This document shows positions 53,052 through 64,000 of a DNA stretch of 64,000 nt, piece after piece. Within the stretch, counting starts at the first letter, position 1. Every line of letters starts with the position of its first letter. This stretch comes from Cyanodermella asteris (Eukaryota; Ascomycota; Lecanoromycetes; Ostropales; Stictidaceae). The stretch is from contig UYJD01000006.1 in NCBI GenBank assembly GCA_900618795.1, forward strand, positions 1,251,289 to 1,315,288, written 5' to 3'. The position numbers were made by a program, and so were the translations under genes. A model generated the notes under the pieces. That model saw only the letters and a list, made by a program, of their open reading frames with translations. It did not search any database and was not told the DNA's origin.

Positions 53052-54596
53052 TCACCTCCTCATGATTCTTCTCTTCAGCTCGGCCCAGAGAACAGCTCCA
53101 CTCTCCTTGGTTCTGGACGCTGCATCTCTGTTTTCCTCAGCACGCCTGACGAGGTATCTCATGCACTCCTGCACGCTACCCCAGACAAGGTACTTGTACA
53201 CCTTTGGAACCTCGATGGTTGATTTCGAACCAAAGCGTTGGACGGCTTTGGCCTCGGCCTCCTGGCCAGCCTCGATGGCAGCAGCACTGACGTGGTCGGC
53301 CATGCCCATGAGCTGGGCGTAGACGAGCTTGATGCGCTCCTGGCCGAGGTCGGCCTGTTCTTGACGGATGGCGACGGCCTTTTGGACGCTGGCAAGGTTG
53401 TGCGTTGCAAGTACGACGTCGACGTGTGGAAAGTTTCCAGAGCCCTCGAGATAGCCACCAGCCGACCAGCTTCGGCGCATCAGGCCCTCTGCAACACCAT
53501 CGAAGGCAGCATCGGTGCCTTCCTTGTCATCCCAGATGACGTCGCGAGACTCGGAACCCAAATAAGCGCCACGGACAATTTTGGCACCGAGGGTCCAACC
53601 TTCAGCGGCGGCGAGCTTGAGATCGGCGGAAAGCTTTGCGGGGCTTGACTTGAGGTAGCACTGGTAGGTGTTCAGGACCACAGCGGAACCGGGGGTGTTG
53701 CCGTTGTATTGGCGCGCCAGAGAGTTTGTGACGGCGTCGATACCGGGCTGGATGCGCTGCTGCTCAGCATCGACTGCCAACGAGACGCCGCGGTTCTTAG
53801 CCAGCTTGCAGACTTCGTGCAGGTAGAAGGTGAACAGCTCGTGGTGGTTGGCCTCGGGATTCAGCAGGGACGACAGCACAATCGGGCCAGCGCCGGAGAA
53901 CTTGAGCGAGACAAAGTCGCCTGGAGCTGCGATCTTAACGGTCTTCAGACATCCTTGACCCCACTCTCGAACGACCTGCTCGGCAGCTTTCGTAGCGCCC
54001 GGAGCGGCAAGCTGTTCTTGCAGCTGCTGCGCAATGTCGACGCCCTCTTGTCGGCGGAACTCGACCTCACGTGCCCAGCAGAGGAAGATGCCCTTGACGC
54101 CCCAGCGCTTGAGCGCGTCCGTCGTGGCCGAGACCTGCTGGGCGTTCTCGCCAGCGCAGAAGTGATTGTAAAGCAGGGGCTTGAGCAGGTGCCTGAGGAT
54201 TGGGTTGCGATCGGGCGAAAGGAGTGCCGACTTTGCCGTGGCGAAATATGAGAGGACGGCAATGGAGGGTTTCAGGAAGATTGGCATCGAGGTTGCCTGC
54301 TGTAGCAAGATGGAGCGGACCAGGGTGGTGACGGGGAGCTTGGATAAGGGTGATGCTGGCTTGTCAGATGACGCTGCTGCCGAATCAAGGATATCATGTT
54401 GGAGCTCAGGCTCGATCAGAGTTGCAGCCACGGCCTCGGGACGCCGCGTGCTATGCAGCTTTCTCCTGCGGATGGTGTGGAGGGAGCGGGTATGTGAGGT
54501 AAACAGATAAGAGTGTGATGTCAGGCGGGATGACTGTAGCTGCTTGAGCACCAGACGGCCATGCAGAGGGAAGGCTAATGCTGAAGAAGGCTTCAT
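53052..54596 (-). CDS. PUT1: Proline dehydrogenase (mitochondrial, FAD)
   Basis: 514 aa from ATG 54596, single exon. Oxidises proline to pyrroline-5-carboxylate and passes electrons to ubiquinone at the inner membrane. Seen: a presequence rich in Arg/Ser/His (residues ~1-55); TIM-barrel segments FLCWAREVEFRRQEGVDIAQ and VSLKFSGAGPIVLSSLL; WTLGAKIVRGAYLGSESR, containing the R.GAY motif; DVVLATHNL; and the C-terminal YLVWGSVQECMRYLVRRAEENRDAA, the Y.P.G...ydYL.RR..EN signature (here YLVWGSV). Both C-terminal Arg residues that contact proline are present. An in-frame ATG at 54671 would add 25 residues and cannot be excluded. Divergent from COX4. Confidence 0.95.
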   Translation of the reverse strand: MKPSSALAFPLHGRLVLKQLQSSRLTSHSYLFTSHTRSLHTIRRRKLHSTRRPEAVAATLIEPELQHDILDSAAASSDKPASPLSKLPVTTLVRSILLQQATSMPIFLKPSIAVLSYFATAKSALLSPDRNPILRHLLKPLLYNHFCAGENAQQVSATTDALKRWGVKGIFLCWAREVEFRRQEGVDIAQQLQEQLAAPGATKAAEQVVREWGQGCLKTVKIAAPGDFVSLKFSGAGPIVLSSLLNPEANHHELFTFYLHEVCKLAKNRGVSLAVDAEQQRIQPGIDAVTNSLARQYNGNTPGSAVVLNTYQCYLKSSPAKLSADLKLAAAEGWTLGAKIVRGAYLGSESRDVIWDDKEGTDAAFDGVAEGLMRRSWSAGGYLEGSGNFPHVDVVLATHNLASVQKAVAIRQEQADLGQERIKLVYAQLMGMADHVSAAAIEAGQEAEAKAVQRFGSKSTIEVPKVYKYLVWGSVQECMRYLVRRAEENRDAASRTKESGAVLWAELKRRIMRR

Positions 54597-56105
54597 CTTG
54601 CCCGGGTTAGCACAGTACAGCGGTAGCAGAGAGATCCGAAGGAGGAAGTGCTGCAAGTGTTGGCAAGACAAAGAGAAGAAGAAGCAATATGTATTTTTGG
54701 CAGGAGGGCAGCATGGCCACAGCTCGACCTCAAGCGCTGCAGTGACTCCACCGGACGAGTGTGAGCGTATCTACGGTACCATGGCAGTTAGCAGTGAGTG
54801 CAAAGTGACGCGCCGCCGCACAGCATGGCTACTTAGCTAAGACAGCATGGTAGATGGAGGGCGACCCGCTGAAAGGAAAGGAAAGCAAAGGAAGCTCTCA
54901 CGCTCGGCTCAAAGCACAGTCGACGATGGGCGAATGAGTGAGTGAGGGAGTGAAAGAGAGAGAGAGAGACAGAGCGGTGATGCGCCGCAGATAGCCGAGA
55001 CGGCGGAAAGCGGCAGCGCTTCCGCATGATGCGCGCCAAGCTGCTTCCAAACAAGCAAACGCTCGCTCTCTCCACACTCGTCTAATAAGAGCCCAAGATG
55101 GTGTCGTCGATGCAATGCCGCACGCCACCCAACTACCGCCGCTATCAGGCCAAGCAGCTTTGCCGAGGCATGCGGGGTGCGCCAAGTTGCCGTGCTCAGT
55201 GATAGCTCGATAACGTCGCGTTGCGACATGGCTGGTCGGCCAGAAAGAGAAGCATATCGTATGCATAGAGTCAATCAGGACAGGATCGATAGCCGGAGCC
55301 AGGGATGCGACAGCTTGTGCACGTCCCACGCCGGGTGTCGACGGTCTGAAGATGTCTCTTCGAAAGCATCAGACCGCCGAACAAGGAGCTGCCGTTCTCG
55401 GGATCCGCAGATGCTCCTCGCTTTCATTGCATTTGGCGCATTAAAGATATGGGTCCGCAAATCGTCGGCACGAAATAGTAGGGAACCGCCGCGCTTTTCT
55501 GGCATCCCACACCGTCCGAGCCTGCGATAGCCGGCCGAGACCCAGGGCACCCGCCCTGCCCCGATAAGGTCGTATGTGCTATTGCTCCATCCGAGAGGGG
55601 CACCGTCGAAATCACTGTGATGTGACCTCACAATGATCCGCTGCTTGTCCAAGTGGGACCCTGTAGGAGCAGATCAAGAGTCGCTGCCCACGTAGGACGT
55701 GATATATCCCGCGCATAAAGATAAAGTGAGGTATGTACGAAACAGCTCGTCGCCTGACCCTCGATAGCGTCGACACAGACCGAAGACGGGCCGTCTGACT
55801 GCACAAGCGCCCTGGAGACAGGACGCAGCCATTGCACAAGCATGCGGGTGTGACATTCCGCCCCTGTTCGACTCGCAACGGTCGAAACCATAGTCTGGTC
55901 ACTTTGATGGCCTGATCGGGGCGACTTCCGATCAGGACTGTAGAACGGCTCGAACCGCCATGCCGGCTGCTTAGTCAGCTCGCACGCCCAGAGCCGAAAC
56001 GACATCCCAAAAGCTTCAAACGTCGAGCTTAAGCCGACGACACCACAATTTGCCGATTCTCCCTCCGCCCACCACTCTCCCACGCAATCCCATCCCCTTT
56101 TCGCA
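54597..56105. promoter_or_regulatory. Divergent region PUT1 / COX4
   Basis: 1.51 kb. Contains a GAGT-type tract (54935-54950) followed by an (AG)n tract. ORFs up to 216 codons on the minus strand (55628-56278) are low-quality and overlap the COX4 first exon, so I do not call them. Confidence 0.5.
54955..54969. repeat. (AG)n microsatellite
   Basis: Fifteen bases of perfect AG alternation, preceded by an imperfect GAGT/GAGG tract. A purine-rich element in the upstream region of PUT1. Confidence 0.85.
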
Positions 56106-56968
56106 ATGTTCGTGCGAAGGACGGCCCTCGCCCTGTCGAGGACTTCCGTCGCCAGACCGTTGGCAAGGAGATCCTTTGCCCTTTCCGCCTCGCGCTTCGA
56201 CGCTCCCTCAAGCACCGGCTCGAGCGGCGTCGCGAAGAAGTCCGTTGCTTTCGATGGTAAGCAGCACCCGGCCGTCACATTGGAAGCTCAAGAGAAGGAG
56301 CCTCAAAGCTCAATGGCCGAAATCCGGGGGTTAAAACCGGGTTCAAGAACAAACCCCAGCTGACCGGTAGCCACGTACAGATGTCAAGACAGAAGAGGAC
56401 CTCCTGCCCCCCGGTGCCGAACGCGGCACCGTGCCCACCGACTTCAACCAATCCACCGGTCTGGAGCGTCTCGAAATCCTCGGAAAGATGCAGGGCGTCG
56501 ACATCTTCGACATGAAGCCGCTGGACGCATCGAGAGTCGGTACGTACAGAGCCAACGAGGAGCGACACCCTCCCACACACAAGCGAGCAATACAGGGCTC
56601 TGACACGCGCGCAGGCACATTCAAGGACCCCATCGTCGTCAACTCGGCCGGAGACGAGCAGTACGTCGGCTGCACGGGCTGCCCGGCCGACTCGCACGTC
56701 ACCATCTGGCTGGGCATGTCGCGCCAGCGCCCTCACGAGCGGTGCCCCGAGTGCGGCAGCGTGTACAAGATGAACTACATTGGCCCGCCGGATGACCCTC
56801 ACGCCCACGATCACGGACACGAGCGTAAGTTATAATCACCCCTCCTCTCCTTGCGCGGATGGCATCGGATGAGAAGATTGCAAGCACGCTAACGCGCAAT
56901 TTTACGCAGACCACGCTTACGAGGAGCCAAAGTCGTTTGTCGACTACGTCAAGCCGGAATACTACTAG
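56106..56968 (+). CDS. COX4: Cytochrome c oxidase subunit 4 (COX4, mammalian COX5B type)
   Basis: Exons 56106-56256, 56381-56539, 56615-56824 and 56910-56968; introns are 124, 75 and 85 bp; total 192 aa. Zinc-binding peripheral subunit of complex IV on the matrix side. Seen: presequence MFVRRTALALSRTSVARPLARRSF; the conserved GAERGTVPTDFNQSTGLERLEILGKMQG; FKDPIVVNSAGDEQYVGCTGCPADSH and RCPECGSVYKM, giving zinc-ligand candidates C123, C126, H131, C147 and C150; and a His/Asp-rich stretch near the C-terminus (HAHDHGHEHHAYEE) ending VDYVKPEYY. Its order of conserved blocks matches fungal COX4. The start is the only ATG ahead of the presequence. Confidence 0.95.
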
Positions 56969-57110
56969 ATGTGCGTGGTTGCATTGATGAGATGGCGTCG
57001 GCGACTGGGGTGTGGTGTACAAAGTGCAGCATAGTGCCGAATCATATCCCTTTGTTCAAGTTCAAATTGCCTCCACTTTGCTGGCACAAACAATTCACAA
57101 TCATCGATGG

Positions 57111-57131
57111 TCTTTTTTTTTCTTTTTTTTT
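57111..57131. repeat. T-rich tract (T8-TC-T9)
   Basis: Two T runs separated by TC, just downstream of COX4 and upstream of the HMG-CoA reductase stop (convergent 3' ends). Confidence 0.9.
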
Positions 57132-57308
57132 GTTTATGCCTCGATGATGATATGAACATCGATTCTAGAATCTACCTTGTGCAATTGCACCACATCCGTC
57201 TTGCGGATACATATGTAAGCTTTGATCGACTGGCCCGGAGAACGCCAACATGCGCCGAGAAATGTGCTATTCCCCTTCCATCTATCCTCTCTACCCTCGA
57301 CCTCGTGG

Positions 57309-60300
57309 CTATCGTGCCGGGGTCATGGCCAATCCAGCCGAAGCCGCCGCATCCCGAGGCGGCGCCGGGGCCTGAATGGCGACAGGCGGAGCCGGTGTCC
57401 CCGACCTGGTTGGTACCTGACTCCTGTTGTGAGCCATGTGCGCACGAACGAGATGGCCGGCTGCGAGCGCAGAGCACAAACTCAGCTCGCCGGCCAGCAC
57501 CGCGGATGCGATGATGCGGGCCAGCTGTCGTGAGTTGTCGCCCGGGTTGGTGGGATGAGGGCCACGAACGCCGAGGAGGTCGAGCATGGCCTGTTGCGGT
57601 TCCAGAACGGTTCCGCCGCCGATGGTTCCGACTTCGAGGCAGGGCATGCTGACCGAGATCTGCAGGTTGCCGTTGTAGCTAGAGCAAACGTTAGCACATG
57701 TTCGTGGGGACGGATATCGTGACTCTGGACTTACTTCTTCATCACGGTGATGCACTGGCTGGACTCGACGACTTGGGCCGGGTCCTGGCCAGTTGCGAGA
57801 TAGATGGCGGCAACGAGGTTGGCAGCGTGAGCGTTGAATCCACCAATACTGCCGGCCATGGCACTACCAATGAGGTTCTTGCTCGTATTGAGCTCAATGA
57901 GCGTGTTCACGTCCGTCTTCAACACCTTGCGGACAAAGTCGCCTGGGATGATGGCTTCGGCGACAACACTCTTTCCACGGCCGTCGATCCAGTTGATCGC
58001 AGCGGGCTTCTTGTCGGAGCAATAGTTGCCAGAGACAGAGATGATGCTCATGTCCTGAAAACTGTGCTCCTGCATCACAGCCAGTGCCTTTTCGCAGCCC
58101 TTGCTGATCATGTTCATTCCCATGGCATCGCCAGTGGTGGTCTTGAAGCGGATGTACAAGTACGACCCAGCACATGCAGTTTTTAATGTCTGGAGACGAG
58201 CGAACCGGGACGTGCTGTTGAAGGCATCTTTCATGACCTTTTCACCTTCCGGGCTGTCTAGCCAGAGCTTGGCCTCTCCCGCGCGAGCTAGGGTAGCAAA
58301 GCCGACGACGGGTCCTCGAGTCATACCATCACCCGTCAGGACGGTTGTGACTCCACCACCGGCATTGATCGCCTTGGCGCCTCTGTTCGTGGACGCAACG
58401 AGTACACCCTCGGTGGTGGCCATTGGCAAGTAGTAGCTTTGTCCATCAATCGTGATTGGGCCAGCAACACCAAGCGGCAGCGGCAAGTATCCCACGACGT
58501 TCTCACAGCAAGCACCGTGCACGTTCTCGTAGTTGTAGCCTTCGTATGGAAGCTTACTGCTTTCGAGACCCGCAGTAATTTCTCTGGTGGCTGGTGTACG
58601 AGACACCAGACCACGACGAATCTTGACTGCACGGGTAAGAGCTTGGAGTTTGGTCATCACCTGAGGGTTATCGAGGGTCTTTTCCAAAGCATAACCGGGA
58701 ATTTTGCCGCGGCATGCGAGGTCCAGCAATTCCGTGTCGTTCAAATGAGCAGCATGGCCGGCCGCGAGCATCTTTTCGCATTCCTCCTTGCTCCGTTCGC
58801 CCTCTTTGGGTTCGTAGACCAGTGCCTGAGGTACTGGTGCTTTGAGATGCCCATTTGCTTTCGTAGTTGGCTCAGTCGCCGACCCATTTGCAGTCGGTGC
58901 AGGAAATCGAGGAGTATCCTTAATGCTCCACCTGGCTGCGTTGAAAAGATAGCCATTCAAAGCAAGACTCAAGGTGAGGACGACAACGATCCACTTTGTG
59001 AGCACAGGGTCTTCGAAGCTTCGGAGGAGGCTTTGGATGGTGCGCCCGCCAACAATGTAGTCAGCAAAGTCTGCGTCCTCCGAGAACGATTCATCGTCAG
59101 AAAATGAGGCACCGCTAAGGTCGTACTTGATCGGAGGCAATACTGTCACAATCAGACCTCTCTTGCTGTCAACAGCAGATGTTTGAATGTATGAGAGTCC
59201 GGATTCTGCGACCTTAAACGGGTCCACCATGGGATTGTTCACAAAGCCCTGGATGCCACTCGATGTCGCCAATTGCGCTTTGTGCTCCGCTCGGAACGGA
59301 ATTGTGGCGAGGTTGATGGCGTTGAGAAGAACGAATCCACCAAACATCAAGACCTTGAATTTCGGTACATTCGTGTCAGCAGCTCGTCCACCGAAGATGG
59401 TTGCCAACGCAGATTTGCTCTCGATGCCATCTTCTGTGGATGTTGCAACGTTCTCAGCTACACGGCGGGGGACGCCGTCATCCTCGAGATGTCTTCTCAG
59501 CGCAACATGGCGTTTAATTCGGTTGATCTCGAGCTTGATGCAGAGGATAGAGGTGTAAAAAGTGAACAGCATGATCATATCAAAAAGCAGGACCCAGGCC
59601 GCAAGGAAGCAGAATTGACGCAGACCGCCCTGAATTCCGGAAGCCGCACCAGCGATCAAGATCAAGATCTCAACCACATAATCGCGGACAATTTCGTAGC
59701 CCTTGTCGCGAACGGCAGCTTGAACAGCTTGTTGAATTGTGCGCGGGCTCGACTCGCCAGTATTGCCATCTGCAGCACCGCCTTGGTTGTTACGCCGCGC
59801 AGTAAGCGAGGCGCTCAAAACAGCTCGGGTCAATACTATTGGCTTCTCGAAGCCGACCGTGACAACCAGAAACGGCAAGCCCTCGGAAAGGAGAACCATG
59901 TTGATTGGTACTCCGAGCTTTGTCGTAACGACCAGACCAAAGCAGAACGCGAAAAGGCTGGAGAAGAGCGTGGTCGTTGCAAGCCAAAAGTTGCTCCCGA
60001 GTCGGCGCATCGACATGAAAAGGGAGACGAACGTCAGATGCATCGCCAGGTATCCCAGGGCCATGATACTGATATCGAGACTTTCCGCATGTTTGAGCAA
60101 GTCCACGAACTCGGTCCAAGCATTGTGTGCCCATTTGCTGAGTGAACCGGAGTTGCCATTGATTCCCTTTGCGCCTTTTGCCAACCACAGGCGCTGCACC
60201 TCCTCTTCGTTCTCACCAGAGACTTCGGGAATTTCCTTGATAGTTTGCAAGAAAGCATTCGCCTCCCTCCAGTTGACCGTGTATGCAAGAGCAACATCTT

Positions 60301-60799
60301 GGGAGATCGGGGTGAGGGCGTTCGAGGTAGAAGGTATGGACTTTGCGCTCGGAGCCCGAGACTCGAGAAGCTTAGCTGGGGGAGCATGGTGCGGCGAATT
60401 ACGGGCGAGAGAATTTGGGAAGATCAAAGTGACCAGAGCGAGGTGGTTGGCTTTTGCATTGATTTCGTCCGGGTCACGGCCGTCTTCTTGCCATTGCCAG
60501 CTGCTGTCCTTGCCCAGGGAGAGTGTTCGTGCTCCATCTCTTAAGTAGTCGAAATCAACCAGGCCAACGCCGCCGTTTGCGCCTGTCTGTACCTCGAAAA
60601 GGCTAGTTTCGAGCAGACCGATGTAGGAAGTGCTGGCGAGGACGAGAAAGAAGGTGATGGTTCGGATGGGATGTGTACAGGCGAGGCGAGTGAAAGTCTG
60701 GACGTAGGGTGTGACAACGCGATTGAGGTAGCTTCGCGGTTGGTTCGAGTTTTGGGGCTGGTTGCCGCGGAACGACTTTCGGATCAAGTCGCCCAACAT
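57309..60799 (-). CDS. HMG1: HMG-CoA reductase (with sterol-sensing domain)
   Basis: Exons 60799-57735 and 57678-57309; the intron is 56 bp with a GCTAAC branch site; total 1144 aa. Reduces HMG-CoA to mevalonate, the committed step of sterol and isoprenoid synthesis, in the ER membrane. Seen: N-terminal membrane domain with several helices, including a sterol-sensing-type block (~240-345); linker; catalytic domain from ~680. Catalytic signatures are [24 protein letters not shown] near 757-780, [11 protein letters not shown] near 890, [16 protein letters not shown] near 1038, and [12 protein letters not shown] near 1095-1106, with the catalytic His and the Ser that AMPK-type kinases phosphorylate in other species. 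After HNRS there are ~38 further residues, Pro/Ala-rich ([14 protein letters not shown]). The intron cuts the catalytic domain just after VMKN. Confidence 0.97.
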
Positions 60800-61853
60800 G
60801 TTGAATGGGGTGGAGAGGACTGCGAGCGAATGCTCAGGAAGAGAGTCGGGAGGTTCGAATCTATAAAATCATCTAGGTGTTGTGAACAGAGGTTTTGGCA
60901 GCGTTGTGGTTTTAGCAGAAGCTGTTTTTGAGGAAAGACCGGTCCTTTGGTAGCCCGGATGCTTGTGGTTCAACGTTCCACTTTGTAGACTGCGGCGGGA
61001 GCGACCAGAGATGCGCCCCGTGAATGCTCCGCAACAATCGCTCTTGCAATTAACTGTCATGAAGAGAGCTCTGTCCGGTCATTCACCAAGTCACGACGCA
61101 CAAAAAGAAGTCCCGGCAAGGTAGACAACTCTGGGGGCAGGTAGAGTTCGTGGACCGGCCGCTCCACAAACATTTTTGGGCGGCGTCGGGAACGGCAGCA
61201 CGGTGGCTCAATCTCAGTCCACGTTCGACTCTCAGCTGTGGCCAGCGAATCAGATGCTGCAAATCGACGCCGATCCGTATGAATTCCCGACAGGGACCGT
61301 GTTCCCTGATTTGTCGCACACGTCCCTGAAGATGTGGAACATTGACGTCGAGGCGCATTGCTGCCCCTGACGAACTCCTTTCGCTATCCTCAATCGTAAG
61401 GTATTCACTATTTAGATTATTGTTTTCACTAATGTCGACCTTGTGCGACGTTTAAAATACCGCCTTTCACCTTCACACCTGTACTGGAGATACTCATATC
61501 GGTTGCGCACCCAAGGCGAGTAAGTACGAGTTGTTGCCCAAGGGCTGCCACTTCTACTCGCACAAGGATTTCTGTACACACCTCGATAGATACCGTAAGT
61601 ACCCTCGTAACTAGATACCGGCGTACTGTATGAGATCCTGCTCTAAGTTAATGTTCAAGTCGGCCTTGAAGGACACAGGGATGTTCTCACAAGTACATGC
61701 GCAACGACTTCTCAGAAGTCGCCTTGCACCGCCCATGTGATGAAACGCGACAATAACGAGGAGGGCTGTCCTGTACATTACATTCCGCCATGTATCTGAT
61801 TGCCCACAGAATGTGTGAAATTGTGTAGCAGAGTGACAGACTGCGAATAAGGT
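60800..61853. promoter_or_regulatory. HMG-CoA reductase promoter region / FMO-like 3' end
   Basis: 1.05 kb. ORFs under 92 codons only. I did not find a convincing sterol-response element by eye. Confidence 0.5.
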
Positions 61854-63431
61854 CTATATGAAATCCAGCGTATCCCTTTGCGCAGTCTCTCGCCACCATC
61901 TTTCCCCATCGATCAAGATCCAGTCACCCTGCAACGTATATTCTCCTTCGGACGAGGCCTTGTTCGCCTCCGGATATTTTCTAATGTGCTCAATAGCCCA
62001 TCTTGTTTTCTCCCCAATCACAGGTGGGCTGCGACCGCCGCCCTCCAGACGCGGCAAGCCCGCAAACCGATACAGCCATTCAAACCACTCCAGTGTCTCA
62101 CCGTTTTCCCATCCAATGTCGTGAAACTTTCTCTTCTCACGTCTGGTCAGGTCCCGACGGTTTGCTTCCCAGGAGGCTTGCTCAGCAGGCGGTGGCAAAG
62201 GCCGTGCATTGCGCCCCGACCACAGACGCGATAGAGCGATTGCCTGGTATTCAAAGGAGCGGAACGTCAGTACGCGAGGGAAACCGACAAATCCAAGCGT
62301 GGGGAAATCTTGCACGAATGTGTGTTGGTAATTCTTGATCAACACATTCTCCTGATAATTGTGCAGTGGCCGACCATTGGTTTTCTCATTCCAGAATGGG
62401 TAGGATGGTTTGTACCCGGTGCAGTAGATAACTTTGTCAATGTCCTTCAGCACCGTGCCGTCTGCAAAAGCTATCGTCCCATCGGGCAGATATTCTGTGA
62501 TGACTGGTAGCCAGACGAGGCCGGGCACCTCAATATCATAACGACTGCGGCTCCGCCGAGACACACGGACCGGCTTGTTGACTGATGGGCATTCGAGCAA
62601 TTGGTGATATATGTCGATGCCTGATGCATGATTGCCTATCACGAGAACATTTTGTCCTGCGTATGCGTCTGCTGCTCTATAGCTTTTGGAGTGCTGAACT
62701 CGCCCGGGGAACTTCTTCATGTACTCCACCAGTCCGGGCACCGCGGGAACCTGTGTGTTGTGAGCACTTTTCACGTTCTTGACAAGGAATGGACTCACGA
62801 ATGGGACAGAATAGTGGCCATTCGCTATCACGACAGCATCGAACTGCTCTTCCCACCAGTGATCAACGTTCCTTGTCGGCTCATGCTTTCTCAGAACGAG
62901 CCGCCATCGATCCTGCTCAAGTCTTATCACTTCCTCTACGGTTGTGCCTAGAGAAAGGAATGAATCTGTTCTGTGTGCCGAAAAGTAGTTTTCGATATAC
63001 TGCTTGGGAATCGGGTGAAGGGTGAACGGTCCGTACGCAAAGGAAATATCTGAAAAGCTCATGGCAATGTCCGGTACATTTGTCGTGAGACCATCGTATA
63101 TCGGAGTCGAAGCGAACCTTTCCTGTTTCGAGGGCGCCGTGGTGCACGGGAGGCCCTTCGGTATAGCCAAAGGAGGGTCGGTCTCTGCTGGTAGAGCACC
63201 TGGACTGATTGGAAGCGGACCCGGGTCGGGGTCGAAGATCCATGTCCCACCAGGTGTATGTCGTCTCTCGAGGACCCGGATCGTGTCGAAATATTCCTCA
63301 GCTTTCAGAGCAGCAGCCGTCACGGCGCCTTGTGTAGCTTTAGACTTCGTTTCAGAGCCTAGAGTACGGTGTCACTTACCAGCAGCGCCGGCACCAATGA
63401 CCGCGACGCTTTTGACTTTGGTCAAAGTCAT
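61854..63431 (-). CDS. FAD/NADPH-dependent monooxygenase (flavin-containing monooxygenase-like)
   Basis: Exons 63431-63380 and 63328-61854; the intron is 51 bp; total 508 aa. Seen: the FAD Rossmann motif VAVIGAGAAGAVTAA (GxGxxG at 13-18), which the intron interrupts; RRHTPGGTW; the second dinucleotide motif VLVIGNHASGID, as GxHxSG; VIYCTGYKPSYPF, the FATGY-like motif; and FDAVVIANGHYSVPF before the second Rossmann fold, typical of FMO and Baeyer-Villiger-like groups. The FxGxxxHxxxY/F signature is only loosely present (FPGRVQHSKSY), matching FMO type. No membrane anchor. The substrate cannot be inferred; fungal homologues oxidise sulfur or nitrogen in small molecules. No other biosynthetic gene is beside it. 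Confidence 0.92.
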
Positions 63432-64000
63432 ACCAAGGGCAAACTTAATCTTGACAAATGCAAGCGACTTAGTTGAATACGACCTACCAGAGAGTATCGC
63501 AAAACCATGACTACTGGGATGGAGCAGCCTATCGCACCACCAAGCCTCGTCACGTGAATCGGGATTGCGTGCTTTGGAGGAGCAACTGATAACTCATATG
63601 TATCGAAGCAGTCGCCAATGAGTGCCTCGTGTACATTGCCATCCTCGTTTTGACCTTATCAGGAGCTCGCTAGTAGTGACACCACTGTCAGAGCTCACAC
63701 TAGGGCCCTCTATGAAGACGGTCCTTCAGAAGTAATTTTTTTGACTGAACTGTATATAACTTGGGGATAGAACAGTTGCTTCGATGTCAAGTATGAATTC
63801 GCGAAGCACGTAGAGCCTTCATGCATGATCCGTCTCGGGCTCTGTCAGGACGACTGTGTCATTCTTCCCGACTTACTTTGTGTTCGCAGCATTGGAATCA
63901 TGACACCAGTACTTGGTGGGGGCCTTCGGCTGATTTGTAGCAGCCTACTAATGTAACGCGGGCACGGGTTGGTTGACTGTGTAGGCGACCAGTGAAGGTC
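63432..64000. other. Upstream region of FMO-like gene
   Basis: 0.57 kb to the window end. No ORF or RNA gene recognised. Confidence 0.5.

Noticed and set aside
53709-54251. 180-codon plus-strand ORF
   Set aside because: Antisense to proline dehydrogenase, which has clear catalytic motifs.
55628-56278. 216-codon minus-strand ORF in the PUT1/COX4 interval
   Set aside because: Overlaps the COX4 presequence exon antisense; its composition and lack of motifs argue against coding.
59273-60548. Two overlapping plus-strand ORFs (290 and 269 codons)
   Set aside because: Both antisense to the HMG-CoA reductase membrane domain; no recognisable domain.
1-64000. CRISPR arrays, transposons and biosynthetic gene clusters
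   Set aside because: No spaced direct repeats, transposase, reverse-transcriptase, polyketide or peptide synthase motifs were seen. The PhzF-like and FMO-like genes stand alone, ~19 kb apart.

Overview
The window is nuclear DNA of a filamentous ascomycete (Pezizomycotina). Genes are spaced and single, on both strands. Introns are mostly 49-85 bp, with GTAAGT-type donors, CTAAC/CTGAC-type branch sites and YAG acceptors. The gene set includes an OHCU-decarboxylase, a DUF6594 membrane protein and an FMO-type flavoprotein alongside the conserved eukaryotic core. A dothideomycete is a reasonable guess, but nothing here proves the class. There are no operons, CRISPR arrays or recognisable transposons. 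One assembly gap (N) lies at 24750-24952.

Layout. 0-5 kb: class A J-protein (-), mitochondrial glutamyl-tRNA synthetase (+) and COP9 subunit CSN5 (-). 6-15 kb: microtubule bundler Ase1/PRC1 (+), an isolated secreted Ser/Thr-rich protein (-) and a POF1/NMNAT-like adenylyltransferase (+). 16-25 kb: DRE2/anamorsin (-), an STF2/TMA10-like protein (+) and nucleoporin Nup133 (+). 25-34.6 kb: an orphan Pro/Ser-rich ORF (+), a 1341-aa ADF-H/PH-like actin-type protein (-), an OHCU-decarboxylase-like protein (+) and mitoribosomal MRPL35/mL38 (-). 35-41.5 kb: an acidic aftiphilin/Laa2-like protein (+), an orphan coiled-coil ORF (-), tRNA-Gly(GCC) (-), ATPase inhibitor IF1 (-) and 14-3-3 (+). 42-52 kb: PhzF-family protein (+), DUF6594 protein (-), cyclophilin A (-) and a two-part, unresolved RRM-like locus (-). 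53-64 kb: proline dehydrogenase (-), COX4 (+), HMG-CoA reductase (-) and an FMO-like monooxygenase (-).

Many products are mitochondrial (MSE1, MRPL35, IF1, COX4, PUT1, and an alternative cyclophilin form), but the loci are dispersed and I see no physical cluster. Exon structures were assembled by hand from splice signals and reading frame. Where a total length is given, the joined exons are a multiple of three.

The most notable observation is that two genes, the J-protein and STF2, have a start codon that does not exist in the genomic DNA. An intron splits it as A|TG, and the unspliced transcript has an in-frame stop and no usable ATG. Other points of interest are a dual-start cyclophilin with an in-frame mitochondrial presequence, a secreted repeat protein with a terminal KR-FFGF tail, a long two-frame overlap in the orphan at 25-26 kb, and a giant ADF-H/PH-like protein whose small terminal domains lie on separate exons.
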